Source of the DNA: Pseudomonas sp. PSB18
GTDB lineage: Bacteria > Pseudomonadota > Gammaproteobacteria > Pseudomonadales > Pseudomonadaceae
Direction of reading: 5' to 3'
Assembly: GCF_014596565.1 (NCBI RefSeq)
Contig: NZ_NOIN01000007.1
Location: 1-64,000, forward strand
DNA: 64,000 nucleotides
Part shown: positions 34,201 to 43,046 of the stretch, one piece after another
Numbering within the stretch: position 1 is the first letter of the stretch
Layout of the letters: each line of letters begins with the position of its first letter
The notes under the pieces: model-generated
The model's database searches: none
Told to the model about the DNA's origin: nothing
What the model saw: only the letters and a program-made list of their open reading frames with translations
Position numbers and translations under genes: made by a program

Positions 34201-34328
34201 TGGTGATGGTGGGCGGGTTGCTGGTGAGCCAGGTGCTGACGCTGTTTACCACGCCTGTTATCTACCTGTATTTCGATCGCCTCGGGCGGCGCTTTGCCCG
34301 GGTTGATGGGGAAGAGGTGCAGGCATGA
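31233..34328 (+). CDS. muxB: RND efflux pump inner-membrane subunit (MuxB/MdtB type)
   Basis: 1031 residues, 12 membrane helices with two large periplasmic loops. The first helix is at about 12-29. The proton-relay aspartates are in TGFVVDDAIVMLENIARYIE of helix 4. It uses the proton gradient to expel drugs or metabolites and probably forms a mixed trimer with MuxC. The ATG overlaps the muxA stop (ATGA at 31233). The next gene, muxC, is separated by 181 bases holding a palindromic repeat, which breaks the tight packing of the rest of the operon. Confidence 0.93.
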   Translation: MNLSRLFILRPVATTLSMLAIVLAGLIAYRLLPVSALPQVDYPTIRVMTLYPGASPDVMTSAVTAPLERQFGQMPGLTQMASTSSGGASVITLRFNLEINMDVAEQQVQAAINAATNLLPTDLPAPPVYNKVNPADTPVLTLAITSKTMLLPRLNDLVDTRMAQKVAQISGVGMVTIAGGQRQAVRIKVNPEALAANGLNLADVRTLIGASNVNQPKGNFDGATRVSMLDANDQLTSPKDYAELILAYANGAPLRLKDVAQIVDGAENERLAAWANENQAVLLNIQRQPGANVIEVVDRIKALLPSITDNLPAGLDVTVLTDRTQTIRASVTDVQHELLIAIALVVMVTFLFLRRFSATIIPSVAVPLSLIGTFGVMYLAGFSINNLTLMALTVATGFVVDDAIVMLENIARYIEEGDSPLQAALKGAKQIGFTLVSLTLSLIAVLIPLLFMADVVGRLFREFAITLAVAILISLVVSLTLTPMMCARLLKREPKEDEQGRFYRASGAWIDWLIAAYGRKLQWVLRHQPLTLLVAVGSLVLTVVLYLAVPKGFFPVQDTGVIQGISEAPQSISFAAMSERQQELAKVILADPAVESLSSYIGVDGDNATLNSGRLLINLKPHNERDDSASEIIARLQPQLDRLVGIRLFMQPVQDLTIEDRVSRTQYQFSLSSPDAELLTLWSGRLVEALARQPELTDVASDLQDKGLQVYLVIDRDAASRLGVSVSNITDALYDAFGQRQISTIYTQASQYRVVLQAQSGEKIGPQALDQIHVKTTDGGQVRLSSLARVEERQAQLAIAHIGQFPAVMMSFNLAPGVALGHGVEVIEKVQHDIGMPVGVQTEFQGAAQAFQASLSSTLLLILAAVVTMYIVLGVLYESYIHPITILSTLPSAAIGALLALILSGNDLGMIAIIGIILLIGIVKKNAIMMIDFALDAERNQGIDPQTAIYQAALLRFRPILMTTLAALFGAVPLMLATGSGAELRQPLGLVMVGGLLVSQVLTLFTTPVIYLYFDRLGRRFARVDGEEVQA

Positions 34329-34378
34329 CGGCTTGTAGAACGATGACCACCCTGCGCCCAGGGCAGAGGCGCTTTTTG

Positions 34379-34465
34379 TGGCGAGGGGATTCATCCCCGT
34401 CAGGCTGCGCAGCAGCCTCTTTTGTGAGCGCTGCGCACTCAAGCGGGGATGAATCCCCTCGCCAC
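34379..34465. repeat. Inverted repeat element (GTGGCGAGGGG type) inside the mux operon
   Basis: GTGGCGAGGGGATTCATCCC starts at 34379 and its inverted copy ends at 34465, with GC-rich sequence containing GCTGCGCAGCAGC between them. It occupies the gap between muxB and muxC. The same type of element follows opmB at 39111-39202. Confidence 0.88.
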
Positions 34466-34509
34466 AAAAGCGCTCGCCGCTTGAAGCTTGCGGCTTGGAG
34501 TTATCGCCC

Positions 34510-37500
34510 ATGAACCTCTCCGGGCCCTTCATCAAGCGCCCCGTCGCCACCATGCTGCTGAGCTTCGCCATCATGCTGCTTGGCGGTGTGTGCTTCGGCC
34601 TGCTGCCGGTTTCGCCGCTGCCGCAGATGGATTTCCCGGTGATCGTGGTCCAGGCCAGCTTGCCGGGGGCGAGCCCGGAGGTGATGGCTTCGACGGTGGC
34701 GACGCCCCTCGAGCGGTCCTTCGGCGCCATCGCCGGGGTCAATACCATGAGCAGCCGTTCCAGCCAGGGCTCGACCCGGGTGATTCTGCAATTCGACCTG
34801 GACCGCGACATCAACGGTGCCGCGCGGGAAGTGCAGGCGGCCATCAACGCCTCGCGCAACCTGCTGCCCAGCGGCATGCGCAGTATGCCGACCTACAAGA
34901 AGGTCAACCCGTCCCAGGCGCCGGTCATAGTGCTGTCGCTGACTTCGGATGTATTGGAGAAAGGCAAGCTCTACGACCTGGCCTCCAGCATCCTGTCCCA
35001 GAGCCTGTCCCAGGTGCCGGGTGTCGGCGAAGTGCAGATCGGTGGCAGTTCACTGCCGGCGGTCCGCGTCGAACTGGAGCCGCAGTTGCTCAACCAGTAC
35101 GGTGTTGCGCTGGATGACGTGCGCAAGGCGATCGTCAACAGTAACGTGCGCCGGCCCAAGGGATCCGTCGAGGACGACCGGCGCATGTGGCAGGTCCAGG
35201 CCAACGATCAGTTGGAGAAGGCCAAGGACTATGAAACCCTGATCATCCGTTATCAGGATGGCTCGGTGCTGCGCCTCAAGGATGTGGCGAAGGTCGCTGA
35301 CAGCGTCGAGGATCGCTACAACAGCGGCTTTTTCAACAACGATGCCGCGGTACTGCTGGTGGTCAACCGCCAGGCTGGCGCCAACATCATCGAGACGGTC
35401 AACGAAATCAAGGCGCAACTGCCGGCGTTGCAGGCGGTGCTGCCAGCCAGTGTCAAGCTGAACCTGGTGATGGACCGCTCACCGGTGATCAAGGCCACGC
35501 TGCACGAGGCGGAAATGACCCTGTTGATCGCCGTGGCCCTGGTGGTGCTGGTGGTGTTCCTGTTCCTTGGCAACTTCCGCGCCTCGCTGATCCCGACCCT
35601 GGCGGTACCGGTGTCGCTGGTGGGTACGTTCGCGGTGATGTACCTCTACGGTTTTTCCCTGAACAACCTGTCGTTAATGGCGCTGATCCTCGCCACGGGG
35701 CTGGTGGTGGACGACGCCATCGTCGTGCTGGAAAACATTTCCCGGCACATTGACGAAGGCGTATCGCCTATGAAGGCCGCGTACCTCGGCGCCCGGGAGG
35801 TGGGCTTCACCCTGTTGTCGATGAACGCCTCGCTGGTGGCGGTGTTCCTGTCGATCCTGTTCATGGGGGGCATCATCGAAAGCCTGTTCCGTGAGTTTTC
35901 CATCACCTTGACGGCGGCCATCGTGGTTTCGCTGGTGGTGTCCCTGACGCTCACGCCAATGCTCTGCTCGCGCTGGCTCAAACCCCATGTGCTCGGGCAG
36001 GAAAACCGTTTGCAGCGCGAGAGCCGGCGTCTCAACGACTGGATGGTTCGCGGTTATGCCACCAGCCTGGACTGGGTGCTCCGTCATCGACGCCTGACCT
36101 TGCTGAGCCTGCTGGTGACCATCGGTATCAACGTCGCCCTGTATGTGGTGGTACCGAAAACCTTCATGCCACAGCAGGACACCGGTCAGTTGATTGGCTT
36201 CGTGCGCGGCGATGATGGCCTGTCGTTCAGCGTGATGCAGCCGAAGATGGAAATCTTCCGCCGTGCCGTGCTCAAGGACGACGCGGTGCAGAGCGTGGCG
36301 GGCTCCATCGGCGGCAGCAACAACGGCACCAATAACGCGCTTATGCTGGTGCGCCTCAAGCCGATCAAGGAGCGGGGCATTTCCGCGCAGAAAGTCATCG
36401 AGCGCTTGCGCAAGGAAATGCCCAAGGTCCCCGGCGCCCAATTGATGTTGATGGCCGACCAGGACCTGCAGTTCGGTGGCGGCCGCGAGCAGACCACCTC
36501 GCAATACTCCTACATCCTGCAAAGCGCTGACCTGGCGTCCCTGCGTGAGTGGTATCCCAAGCTTGTGGCGGCCTTCAGGACCTTGCCGGAGTTGACCGCC
36601 ATCGACGCCCGGGACGGTGGCGGGGCGCAGCAGGTGACGCTGGTGGTGGACCGCGACCAGGCCAAGCGCCTGGGCATCGACATGAACATGGTCACCGCCG
36701 TTCTGAACAACGCCTACAGCCAGCGCCAGATCTCGACCATCTATGACAGCCTGAACCAGTATCAGGTGGTGATGGAGGTCAATCCCAAGTACGCCCGGGA
36801 TCCGAATACCCTGGAACAGGTGCAGGTGATCACTGCCGATGGCGCGCGGGTGCCGTTGTCGACCATTGCCCATTACGAGAACAGCCTGGAGGATGACAGG
36901 GTCAGTCATGAAGGCCAGTTCGCTTCCGAGAGCATTTCCTTCGACATGGCCGAAGGCGTGACGGTGGAGCAGGGCACGGCCGCCATCGAGCGGACCATCG
37001 CCAAGCTCGGCATGCCCGAGGATGTGATCGTGAAAATGGCCGGTACCGCCGATGCCTTCGCGGCCACCCAGAAGAGCCAGCCGTTCATGATCCTCGGGGC
37101 ATTGCTGGCGGTGTACCTGGTGTTGGGCGTGCTGTATGAAAGCTACATTCACCCGCTGACCATCCTGTCCACCTTGCCGTCGGCCGGGGTCGGCGCGCTG
37201 CTGTCGATCTACGTGCTGGGCGGGGAATTCAGCCTGATTTCCCTGCTGGGGCTGTTCCTGCTGATTGGCGTGGTGAAGAAAAACGCGATCCTGATGATCG
37301 ACCTGGCCTTGCAACTGGAGCGGAGTGGGCAGGCCCCGTTGGAGTCGATCCGCAGCGCCTGTCTGTTGCGCTTGCGTCCGATCCTGATGACCACGCTGGC
37401 GGCGATCCTCGGTGCTGTGCCCTTGTTGCTCAGCAGCGCCGAAGGTTCGGAGATGCGCCAACCGTTGGGCCTGACCATCATAGGCGGGCTGGTGTTCAGC

Positions 37501-37617
37501 CAGGTCCTGACGCTTTACACCACCCCGGTGGTTTACCTCTATCTCGACAAACTGCGCCATCGCTTCAACCGCTGGCGCGGCGTGCGCACCGATGCTGCCC
37601 TGGAAACTCCGCTATGA
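34510..37617 (+). CDS. muxC: RND efflux pump inner-membrane subunit (MuxC/MdtC type)
   Basis: 1035 residues, paralogue of MuxB with the same 12-helix design; the helix-4 motif is TGLVVDDAIVVLENISRHID. It is the second pump subunit of the heteromeric complex. The start at 34510 has GGAG nine bases upstream. Its stop overlaps the opmB start as ATGA. Confidence 0.93.
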   Translation: MNLSGPFIKRPVATMLLSFAIMLLGGVCFGLLPVSPLPQMDFPVIVVQASLPGASPEVMASTVATPLERSFGAIAGVNTMSSRSSQGSTRVILQFDLDRDINGAAREVQAAINASRNLLPSGMRSMPTYKKVNPSQAPVIVLSLTSDVLEKGKLYDLASSILSQSLSQVPGVGEVQIGGSSLPAVRVELEPQLLNQYGVALDDVRKAIVNSNVRRPKGSVEDDRRMWQVQANDQLEKAKDYETLIIRYQDGSVLRLKDVAKVADSVEDRYNSGFFNNDAAVLLVVNRQAGANIIETVNEIKAQLPALQAVLPASVKLNLVMDRSPVIKATLHEAEMTLLIAVALVVLVVFLFLGNFRASLIPTLAVPVSLVGTFAVMYLYGFSLNNLSLMALILATGLVVDDAIVVLENISRHIDEGVSPMKAAYLGAREVGFTLLSMNASLVAVFLSILFMGGIIESLFREFSITLTAAIVVSLVVSLTLTPMLCSRWLKPHVLGQENRLQRESRRLNDWMVRGYATSLDWVLRHRRLTLLSLLVTIGINVALYVVVPKTFMPQQDTGQLIGFVRGDDGLSFSVMQPKMEIFRRAVLKDDAVQSVAGSIGGSNNGTNNALMLVRLKPIKERGISAQKVIERLRKEMPKVPGAQLMLMADQDLQFGGGREQTTSQYSYILQSADLASLREWYPKLVAAFRTLPELTAIDARDGGGAQQVTLVVDRDQAKRLGIDMNMVTAVLNNAYSQRQISTIYDSLNQYQVVMEVNPKYARDPNTLEQVQVITADGARVPLSTIAHYENSLEDDRVSHEGQFASESISFDMAEGVTVEQGTAAIERTIAKLGMPEDVIVKMAGTADAFAATQKSQPFMILGALLAVYLVLGVLYESYIHPLTILSTLPSAGVGALLSIYVLGGEFSLISLLGLFLLIGVVKKNAILMIDLALQLERSGQAPLESIRSACLLRLRPILMTTLAAILGAVPLLLSSAEGSEMRQPLGLTIIGGLVFSQVLTLYTTPVVYLYLDKLRHRFNRWRGVRTDAALETPL

Positions 37618-39089
37618 CCGATCGTTCGTTCTTCAACCTTGTCGCGCCGCTGGCGATTGCCCGTGGCTCGCGGACGCTGAGCCTGGCGCTGTGCGTGGTG
37701 ATGCTCAGCGCCTGTGCGATTGGCCCGGATTACCAACGTCCGCAGGCCGCCGCGCCGGCGCAATACAAGGAAGCCCAGGGCTGGCGCCAGGCCAATCCCA
37801 GCGATGCCCTGGCCCGCGGTGCCTGGTGGGAGCTGTACGGGGACGCGCAGCTCAATGGCCTGGTGGAAAAACTCAACACCTCCAACCAGACCGTCGCCCA
37901 GGCCGAAGCCCAGTACCGTCAGGCCCAGGCTCTGGCGCGCAGTGCCCGGGGGGCGTTTTTCCCCTCGGTGGACCTGACCGTCGGCAAAAACCGCTCCAGC
38001 CAGGGCACCGGCAGCAGCAGTTCGAGCCTGAGCAGCTCGGCCAGTGGCATCCGCGACACCTATAGCGCCCAGGCCGGGGTCAGTTGGGAGGCTGATGTCT
38101 GGGGCAAATTGCGGCGCACCCTGGAGGCCGATGAGGCCAGTGCCCAGGCCAGTTTCGCCGACCTGGCCGCCATGCGCCTGAGCCAGCAATCGGAACTGGT
38201 GCAGAATTACCTGCAGTTGCGGGTGATCGATCAGCAGAAGCGTCTGTTGCAGACCACCCTGGAAAACTATCAGCGTTCGCTGAAAATGACCGAGAACCAA
38301 TACCGCGCCGGCGTATCGGGCAAGGATGCAGTGGCCCAGGCGCAGAACCAGCTCAAGACCACCCAGGGCGACCTGATCGATTTGATCTGGCAGCGTGCCC
38401 AGTTCGAAAACGCCATCGCCGTGCTGATGGGCTTGCCGCCGGCTGAATTCAGCCTGGCGGAAACCCAGGACATTCCCTCGCTGCCGCAAGTCCCGGTGGC
38501 TCTGCCGTCGCAGTTGCTCGAACGCCGGCCCGACATCGCCTCGGCTGAGCGCTCGGTGATGGCCGCCAACGCCAATATCGGCGTGGCCAAGGCGGCTTAT
38601 TACCCGGACCTGACCCTGAGCCTGAGTGGCGGCTACAGCAGCAGTACCTACGACAATTGGATCAGCGTGCCGAATCGCTTCTGGTCGGTGGGGCCGCAAC
38701 TGGCCATGACGTTGTTCGACGGCGGCCAGCGTTCGGCGGAAGTCGACCGCAGCGTCGCGGCCTACGACCAGACCGTCGCCACCTACCGCCAGACCGTGCT
38801 CGACGGCTTCCGCGAGGTGGAAAACTACATGATCCAGCTCAAGGTGCTGGAAGACGAAGCCCGCGTGCGCCAGGAAGCCCTCGACGCCGCGCGCGAATCC
38901 TTGCGCCTGACCCAGAACCAGTACAAGGCCGGGTTGATTGCCTACCTCGACGTGGTGACCGTCCAGGCCACCGCCCTGAGCAACGAGCGCAGCGTGCTCA
39001 GCCTGCAGCAGAGTCGGTTGATCGCCAGCGTGCAGTTGATTGCGGCGTTGGGCGGGGGATGGGATGGGCAGATGGAGACGGACGAATAA
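37614..39089 (+). CDS. opmB: Outer-membrane efflux lipoprotein (OpmB type, NodT family)
   Basis: 491 residues. The signal peptide ends in the lipobox LSAC (Cys about 38) followed by AIGPDYQRP, the hallmark of NodT/OprM-type channels. Two repeats of the outer-membrane efflux domain follow, including the ERRPDIASAERSVMAANANIG block. It forms the trimeric exit duct for the MuxABC pump. It is the last gene of the operon. Confidence 0.92.
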   Translation: MTDRSFFNLVAPLAIARGSRTLSLALCVVMLSACAIGPDYQRPQAAAPAQYKEAQGWRQANPSDALARGAWWELYGDAQLNGLVEKLNTSNQTVAQAEAQYRQAQALARSARGAFFPSVDLTVGKNRSSQGTGSSSSSLSSSASGIRDTYSAQAGVSWEADVWGKLRRTLEADEASAQASFADLAAMRLSQQSELVQNYLQLRVIDQQKRLLQTTLENYQRSLKMTENQYRAGVSGKDAVAQAQNQLKTTQGDLIDLIWQRAQFENAIAVLMGLPPAEFSLAETQDIPSLPQVPVALPSQLLERRPDIASAERSVMAANANIGVAKAAYYPDLTLSLSGGYSSSTYDNWISVPNRFWSVGPQLAMTLFDGGQRSAEVDRSVAAYDQTVATYRQTVLDGFREVENYMIQLKVLEDEARVRQEALDAARESLRLTQNQYKAGLIAYLDVVTVQATALSNERSVLSLQQSRLIASVQLIAALGGGWDGQMETDE

Positions 39090-39110
39090 AATCGTTGGGA
39101 GGGCTTTTTC

Positions 39111-39202
39111 GTGGCGAGGGGATTTATCCCCGCTGGGCTGCGCAGCGGCCCCAGAATCTTAGGGCCGCTTCGCGCCCCAGCGGGGATAAATCCCCTCGCC
39201 AC
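39111..39202. repeat. Inverted repeat element (GTGGCGAGGGG type) after opmB
   Basis: GTGGCGAGGGGATTTATCCC starts at 39111, the inverted copy ends at 39202, and GGGCTGCGCAGCGGCCC with its own mirror lies between. It could serve as the 3' end of the mux transcript. Confidence 0.88.
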
Positions 39203-39317
39203 AAGTTTGTCTCACGGCGGCCAGCGAGTCCTGCTTTTGGCCGATGCACTGCCTACGACCTGTCTCAATGGCTTGTTATAGTTCAAGCCTCTTTTCAGCC
39301 GGTAAAGGATCACTGCC

Positions 39318-40130
39318 ATGTCGCAATACCAAGCGTTCAACGTTGAACTTGCAGACAACATCGCCCATGTGCAGATCAATCGCCCGGACAAGATCAATGC
39401 GATGAACGCCGCGTTCTGGAGCGAGATCGTCGAGATATTCCAGTGGATCGACGACACCGACGAAGTGCGGGTAGTGGTGTTGAGCGGTGCCGGCAAGCAT
39501 TTTTCCTCAGGGATAGACCTGATGATGCTGGCCGGTGTGGCCAACGAGCTGGGCAAGGACGTCGGCCGCAATGCCCGCCTGCTGCGGCGCAAGATCCTGC
39601 AACTGCAAGCCTCGTTCAACGCCGTGGACAACTGCCGCAAGCCGGTGCTCGCGGCGATCCAGGGTTATTGCCTGGGCGGTGCCATCGACCTGATCAGCGC
39701 CTGCGACATGCGATACGCCGCCGAGGACGCCCAGTTCTCCATCAAGGAAATCGATATCGGCATGGCCGCCGATGTTGGCACATTGCAACGCTTGCCCCGG
39801 ATCATCGGGGACGGCATGCTGCGGGAACTCGCTTATACGGGGCGCACGTTCGGTGCCGATGAAGCGCGCAGTATCGGCCTGGTCAATCGTGTCTACAGCG
39901 ATACCGCCAGCCTGCTCGACGGCGTGATGGGCATCGCCCGGGAAATCGCCGCCAAGTCGCCGATCGCCATCACCGGCACCAAGGAAATGATCAGCTACAT
40001 GCGCGACCACCGCATCGACGACGGGCTGGAATACGTCGCTACCTGGAACGCCGCCATGTTGCAATCGACCGACTTGCGCGTGGCCATGGCCGCCCATATG
40101 AGCAAACAGAAACCTGAATTTCTGGATTGA
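39318..40130 (+). CDS. Crotonase family, delta3,5-delta2,4-dienoyl-CoA isomerase-like
   Basis: 270 residues. The crotonase oxyanion segments are GAGKHFSSGIDL near 57-68 and GYCLGGAIDL near 115. The block ACDMRYAAEDAQFSIKEIDI and then GMAADVGTLQRLPRIIG carries the acidic residues seen in eukaryotic ECH1, which moves double bonds in dienoyl-CoA during oxidation of unsaturated fatty acids. This is more specific than a plain enoyl-CoA hydratase. AAAGGA lies eight bases before the ATG. It is followed after 6 bases by nudC, so they may be cotranscribed. Confidence 0.88.
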   Translation: MSQYQAFNVELADNIAHVQINRPDKINAMNAAFWSEIVEIFQWIDDTDEVRVVVLSGAGKHFSSGIDLMMLAGVANELGKDVGRNARLLRRKILQLQASFNAVDNCRKPVLAAIQGYCLGGAIDLISACDMRYAAEDAQFSIKEIDIGMAADVGTLQRLPRIIGDGMLRELAYTGRTFGADEARSIGLVNRVYSDTASLLDGVMGIAREIAAKSPIAITGTKEMISYMRDHRIDDGLEYVATWNAAMLQSTDLRVAMAAHMSKQKPEFLD

Positions 40131-40136
40131 CTGACC

Positions 40137-40967
40137 ATGATTTCACGCTGGACCACCGCAGTACTCGATACCGATCTTCCCGGCGGCTGGGCGGTGGCCC
40201 GCAGCCCGGAAGGCTTCCTGTTCGACGATAACGGCGCGCTGTTTCCCCGCGAATGGCTCAAGCGCCAGGACCTGTCGGTCCTCGCCGAGCATGGCATCGG
40301 CCACCTGGATGGCGAACCGGTCTATCTGCTCGAGTTGCACGCCTCACAGGACATTCCCGGTTGCAACTGGAAAGGCCTGCGGGCCTTCATGCTCGAAGAC
40401 GATCACACGCTGTTCAAAGTGTTGGGCTATGCGGCGCAGATCGGCACCTGGGCCCGTGAACACCGTTTTTGCGGCAGCTGCGGCAAGCGAATGGGCCAGA
40501 TTCCGCGGGAGCGGGCGATGTATTGCGATGTGTGCGACTTGCGGCACTACCCGCGGATTTCACCGAGCATGATCGTGCTGATCACCCGCGGCGATGAAGT
40601 CCTGCTGGCCCGTTCGCCTCGCTTCGTCACCGGGGTCTACAGCACCCTGGCGGGGTTTGCCGAGCCGGGCGAGTCGGCCGAGGATTGCCTGGTTCGCGAA
40701 GTCCGCGAGGAAGTCAGCATCGAAGTGAAGAATATCCAGTACATGGGCAGCCAATGCTGGCCGTTCCCGCATTCGATGATGCTGGGCTTCCACGCTGAAT
40801 ACGCCAGTGGCGACATTGTGTGCCAGGAGGATGAAATCGAGGACGCCCAGTGGTTCAACGTCCACGACCTGCCGCCGTTGCCGGCTTCGCGCTCCATCGC
40901 ACGTTACCTCATCGACCTCTATGTGGCGCGGCGCCTAGGCCATGCTGAACCAGTGCTGCCAGGCTAG
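40137..40967 (+). CDS. nudC: NAD(+) diphosphatase / NADH pyrophosphatase
   Basis: 276 residues. Zinc ribbon Cys112/115 and Cys130/133, NUDIX box GFAEPGES...REVREEV starting at 173, and the NudC array here reading SQCWPFPHS at 205-213, where Cys replaces the usual second Pro-preceding residue of SQPWPFP. It cleaves NADH and can remove NAD caps from RNA. No clear Shine-Dalgarno is seen; translation may be coupled to the crotonase gene six bases upstream. The 3' end overlaps the convergent exporter gene by 33 bases. Confidence 0.93.
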   Translation: MISRWTTAVLDTDLPGGWAVARSPEGFLFDDNGALFPREWLKRQDLSVLAEHGIGHLDGEPVYLLELHASQDIPGCNWKGLRAFMLEDDHTLFKVLGYAAQIGTWAREHRFCGSCGKRMGQIPRERAMYCDVCDLRHYPRISPSMIVLITRGDEVLLARSPRFVTGVYSTLAGFAEPGESAEDCLVREVREEVSIEVKNIQYMGSQCWPFPHSMMLGFHAEYASGDIVCQEDEIEDAQWFNVHDLPPLPASRSIARYLIDLYVARRLGHAEPVLPG

Positions 40968-41714
40968 GCGCACGGTCAGACCCAACACCACGGTGATGAA
41001 CACCGGTCGGATGAACTTTGCGCCGCCACTGATGGCGGTGCGGGCACCGAAGAACGCGCCGATCATCACCGAAAGGCCCATGCACAGGCCGATGATCCAG
41101 TCCACTTGTCCCGAGAGCATGAACACCACCAGCGCAGCGATGTTGCTGACAAAGTTCATGCTACGGGCCACACCGCTGGCCTTGACCAGGTCGATGGGGT
41201 AGAGCAGCAGGCTGCTGACGGTCCAGAACGCCCCCGTGCCTGGCCCGGCTACCCCGTCATAGAAGCCCAGGGCGAACCCCTGGGGTGATTGCCACTTCTT
41301 CTTGATCGGCGCATCGCTGTCCAGCGGCGCCTTGGGCGTCCCGCCGAACAACAGGTACAGGCCACAGGCGAAGACGATCACCGGCAGCATCTTGTTCAGC
41401 CATTCGGCGGGCAAGTAATGAGCGACGATGGCGCCGCTCAAGGCACCGACAAGCGTGCCGACCAGCGCGTGCTTCCATTGCTTTGGATCGAACAGTTTGC
41501 GCCTGTAGAAAGTGAAACTGGCCGTAGCCGAGCCGAAGGTCGCACTGAGCTTGTTGGTCCCCAGGACCAGATGTGGTGGCAGGCCGGCGGTCAGCAGCGC
41601 CGGGGTGGTCAGCAGGCCACCGCCACCGGCGATGGCATCGATGAAACCGGCCAGGAATGCGACAACTGCGAGAATGGCGAGGGTGGTGAGGTCAACGCTG
41701 AGTTCAAAAGGCAT
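40935..41714 (-). CDS. TSUP family transporter (TauE/SafE)
   Basis: 259 residues with about eight membrane helices. The family pattern is visible in both halves: AGFIDAIAGGGGLLTTPALL with LGTNKLSATFGSATA in the first, and GFYDGVAGPGTGAFW in the second. Members export or import sulfite, sulfoacetate or other small organic acids. The neighbours give no hint of the substrate. It ends within the 3' part of nudC on the opposite strand. Confidence 0.92.
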   Translation of the reverse strand: MPFELSVDLTTLAILAVVAFLAGFIDAIAGGGGLLTTPALLTAGLPPHLVLGTNKLSATFGSATASFTFYRRKLFDPKQWKHALVGTLVGALSGAIVAHYLPAEWLNKMLPVIVFACGLYLLFGGTPKAPLDSDAPIKKKWQSPQGFALGFYDGVAGPGTGAFWTVSSLLLYPIDLVKASGVARSMNFVSNIAALVVFMLSGQVDWIIGLCMGLSVMIGAFFGARTAISGGAKFIRPVFITVVLGLTVRLAWQHWFSMA

Positions 41715-41818
41715 GGAAAAGGCTTATTCGACAGGTCGCAGAAGGGCTGCGAGGAAGGCCGGTATGTTACCCATAATGGCTCTGGCCTGCGACTCCGGTA
41801 TGACTGCATAGTGGGGCC

Positions 41819-41864
41819 GGTGGCGAGGGAGCCTGCTTCCGGGCGGGGTAGCCGCCCCCTCGTC
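41819..41864. repeat. Degenerate palindrome of the GTGGCGAGGG type
   Basis: GTGGCGAGGGAGCCTGCTTCC followed by GGGCGGGGTAGCCGCCCC and CTCGTC forms nested imperfect hairpins in the gap between two genes transcribed leftward. Confidence 0.45.
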
Positions 41865-41873
41865 ATGGCCCAA

Positions 41874-43046
41874 TCATTCCGGTCGAAACACCGCGCGCAA
41901 ACAGTTTTCGCGCTTGTCCTTGAACATCGCATAACCCTCCACCGACTGCTCCAGACCCATGGGGTGAGTGAGCAAGTAGGAGGGGTCCAATTGGCCGTTC
42001 CGAATGTAGTCGAACAGTCGCGTCACGTAACGCTGTCCCGGTTGCTGGCCCGAGCGCAAGGTCAGGGACTTGTTGACGATGGCCCCCATCGGAAACTTGT
42101 CCAACACGCCGCCGTATACCCCGACCACCGACACCGTGCCGCCCTTGCGACAGGCTCGGATCGACTGGCGCAGCACCGTCCCGCGCTCGGTATGCAGGCG
42201 CATCATCTGCTTGGTCTTGTCGTAGTAATAATCGACCTCGGTGCCGTGGGCCTCCATGCCCACGCAATCGATGCAGCGATCCGGCCCCCGGCCACCGGTC
42301 AACTCCAACAAGGCGGCATGCACGTCAGTGGCTTCATAGTTAAGGGCAATCGCGCCGGCCTTCTCTTCGGCGAGGCGCAAGCGGTCAGGGAAGCGGTCGA
42401 TGGCAATCACCCGCTCGGCTCCCAGCAGGTAGGCGCTGGAAATCGCCATCAACCCGACCCCGCCGCAGCCCCAGACCGCCACCGTGTCCCCAGGCTGGAT
42501 ACTGGCGTTATCTGCGGCGAAAAAGCCGGTAGGCACCGCATCGGAGACGAATACGGCTTGTTCGTCGCTGACCCCTTCGGGCACGGTGAACAGATTGGTA
42601 TCGGCAAACGGCACGCGGATGTACGTTGCGTGACTGCCGGCAAAGCCGCCGAAGGCGTGACTGTAGCCGATGATGCCGCAGGCCGGTTGCCCGTAGGCGA
42701 TGTCTGTGGCGTAGGGGTTGGGGTTGGAGTTGTCGCAGCAGGAAAAATCCGCACGCTGGCAATGCTCGCACTCGCCACAACCGAGGATCGATACGGTGAC
42801 GACCCGATCGCCCTTTTTGAACTGTGTGATGGCCGAACCGGTTTCCACCACCTCGCCCATGAATTCATGGCCGATAATGTCTCCGGCTCGCATGGTCGGC
42901 ACATAGCCGCCCAGCAGGTGCAAGTCCGAACCGCATACCGACGACAACGTCACTCGTACGATGGCGTCGCGAGGGCTGAGAATGGACGGATCATCGACGG
43001 TTTCGACTTGTAGCTTGTTGGGGCCTTGCCAGGTCAATGCGCGCAT
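41874..43046 (-). CDS. Zinc-dependent alcohol dehydrogenase, formaldehyde-dehydrogenase-like
   Basis: 390 residues, medium-chain dehydrogenase fold. Catalytic zinc ligands are in SSVCGSDLHLL (Cys about 38), GHEFMGEVVE (His-Glu at about 60) and the later SDAVPTGFF region; the structural zinc ligands are in GCGECEHCQRADFSCC. The nucleotide-binding GCGGVG is near 190. The extra loop (VGMEAHGTEVDYYYDKTKQ) is typical of glutathione-independent formaldehyde dehydrogenase-like enzymes. It is coupled to the preceding SRPBCC gene by a TGATG junction at 43046. Confidence 0.9.
   Translation of the reverse strand: MRALTWQGPNKLQVETVDDPSILSPRDAIVRVTLSSVCGSDLHLLGGYVPTMRAGDIIGHEFMGEVVETGSAITQFKKGDRVVTVSILGCGECEHCQRADFSCCDNSNPNPYATDIAYGQPACGIIGYSHAFGGFAGSHATYIRVPFADTNLFTVPEGVSDEQAVFVSDAVPTGFFAADNASIQPGDTVAVWGCGGVGLMAISSAYLLGAERVIAIDRFPDRLRLAEEKAGAIALNYEATDVHAALLELTGGRGPDRCIDCVGMEAHGTEVDYYYDKTKQMMRLHTERGTVLRQSIRACRKGGTVSVVGVYGGVLDKFPMGAIVNKSLTLRSGQQPGQRYVTRLFDYIRNGQLDPSYLLTHPMGLEQSVEGYAMFKDKRENCLRAVFRPE

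Noticed and set aside
33390..34877. A 495-codon frame on the minus strand across the muxB-muxC junction
   Set aside because: Antisense shadow; it crosses the palindromic element and has no domain.
35674..37560. A 628-codon frame on the minus strand inside muxC
   Set aside because: Antisense shadow of muxC with His/Gln-rich composition.
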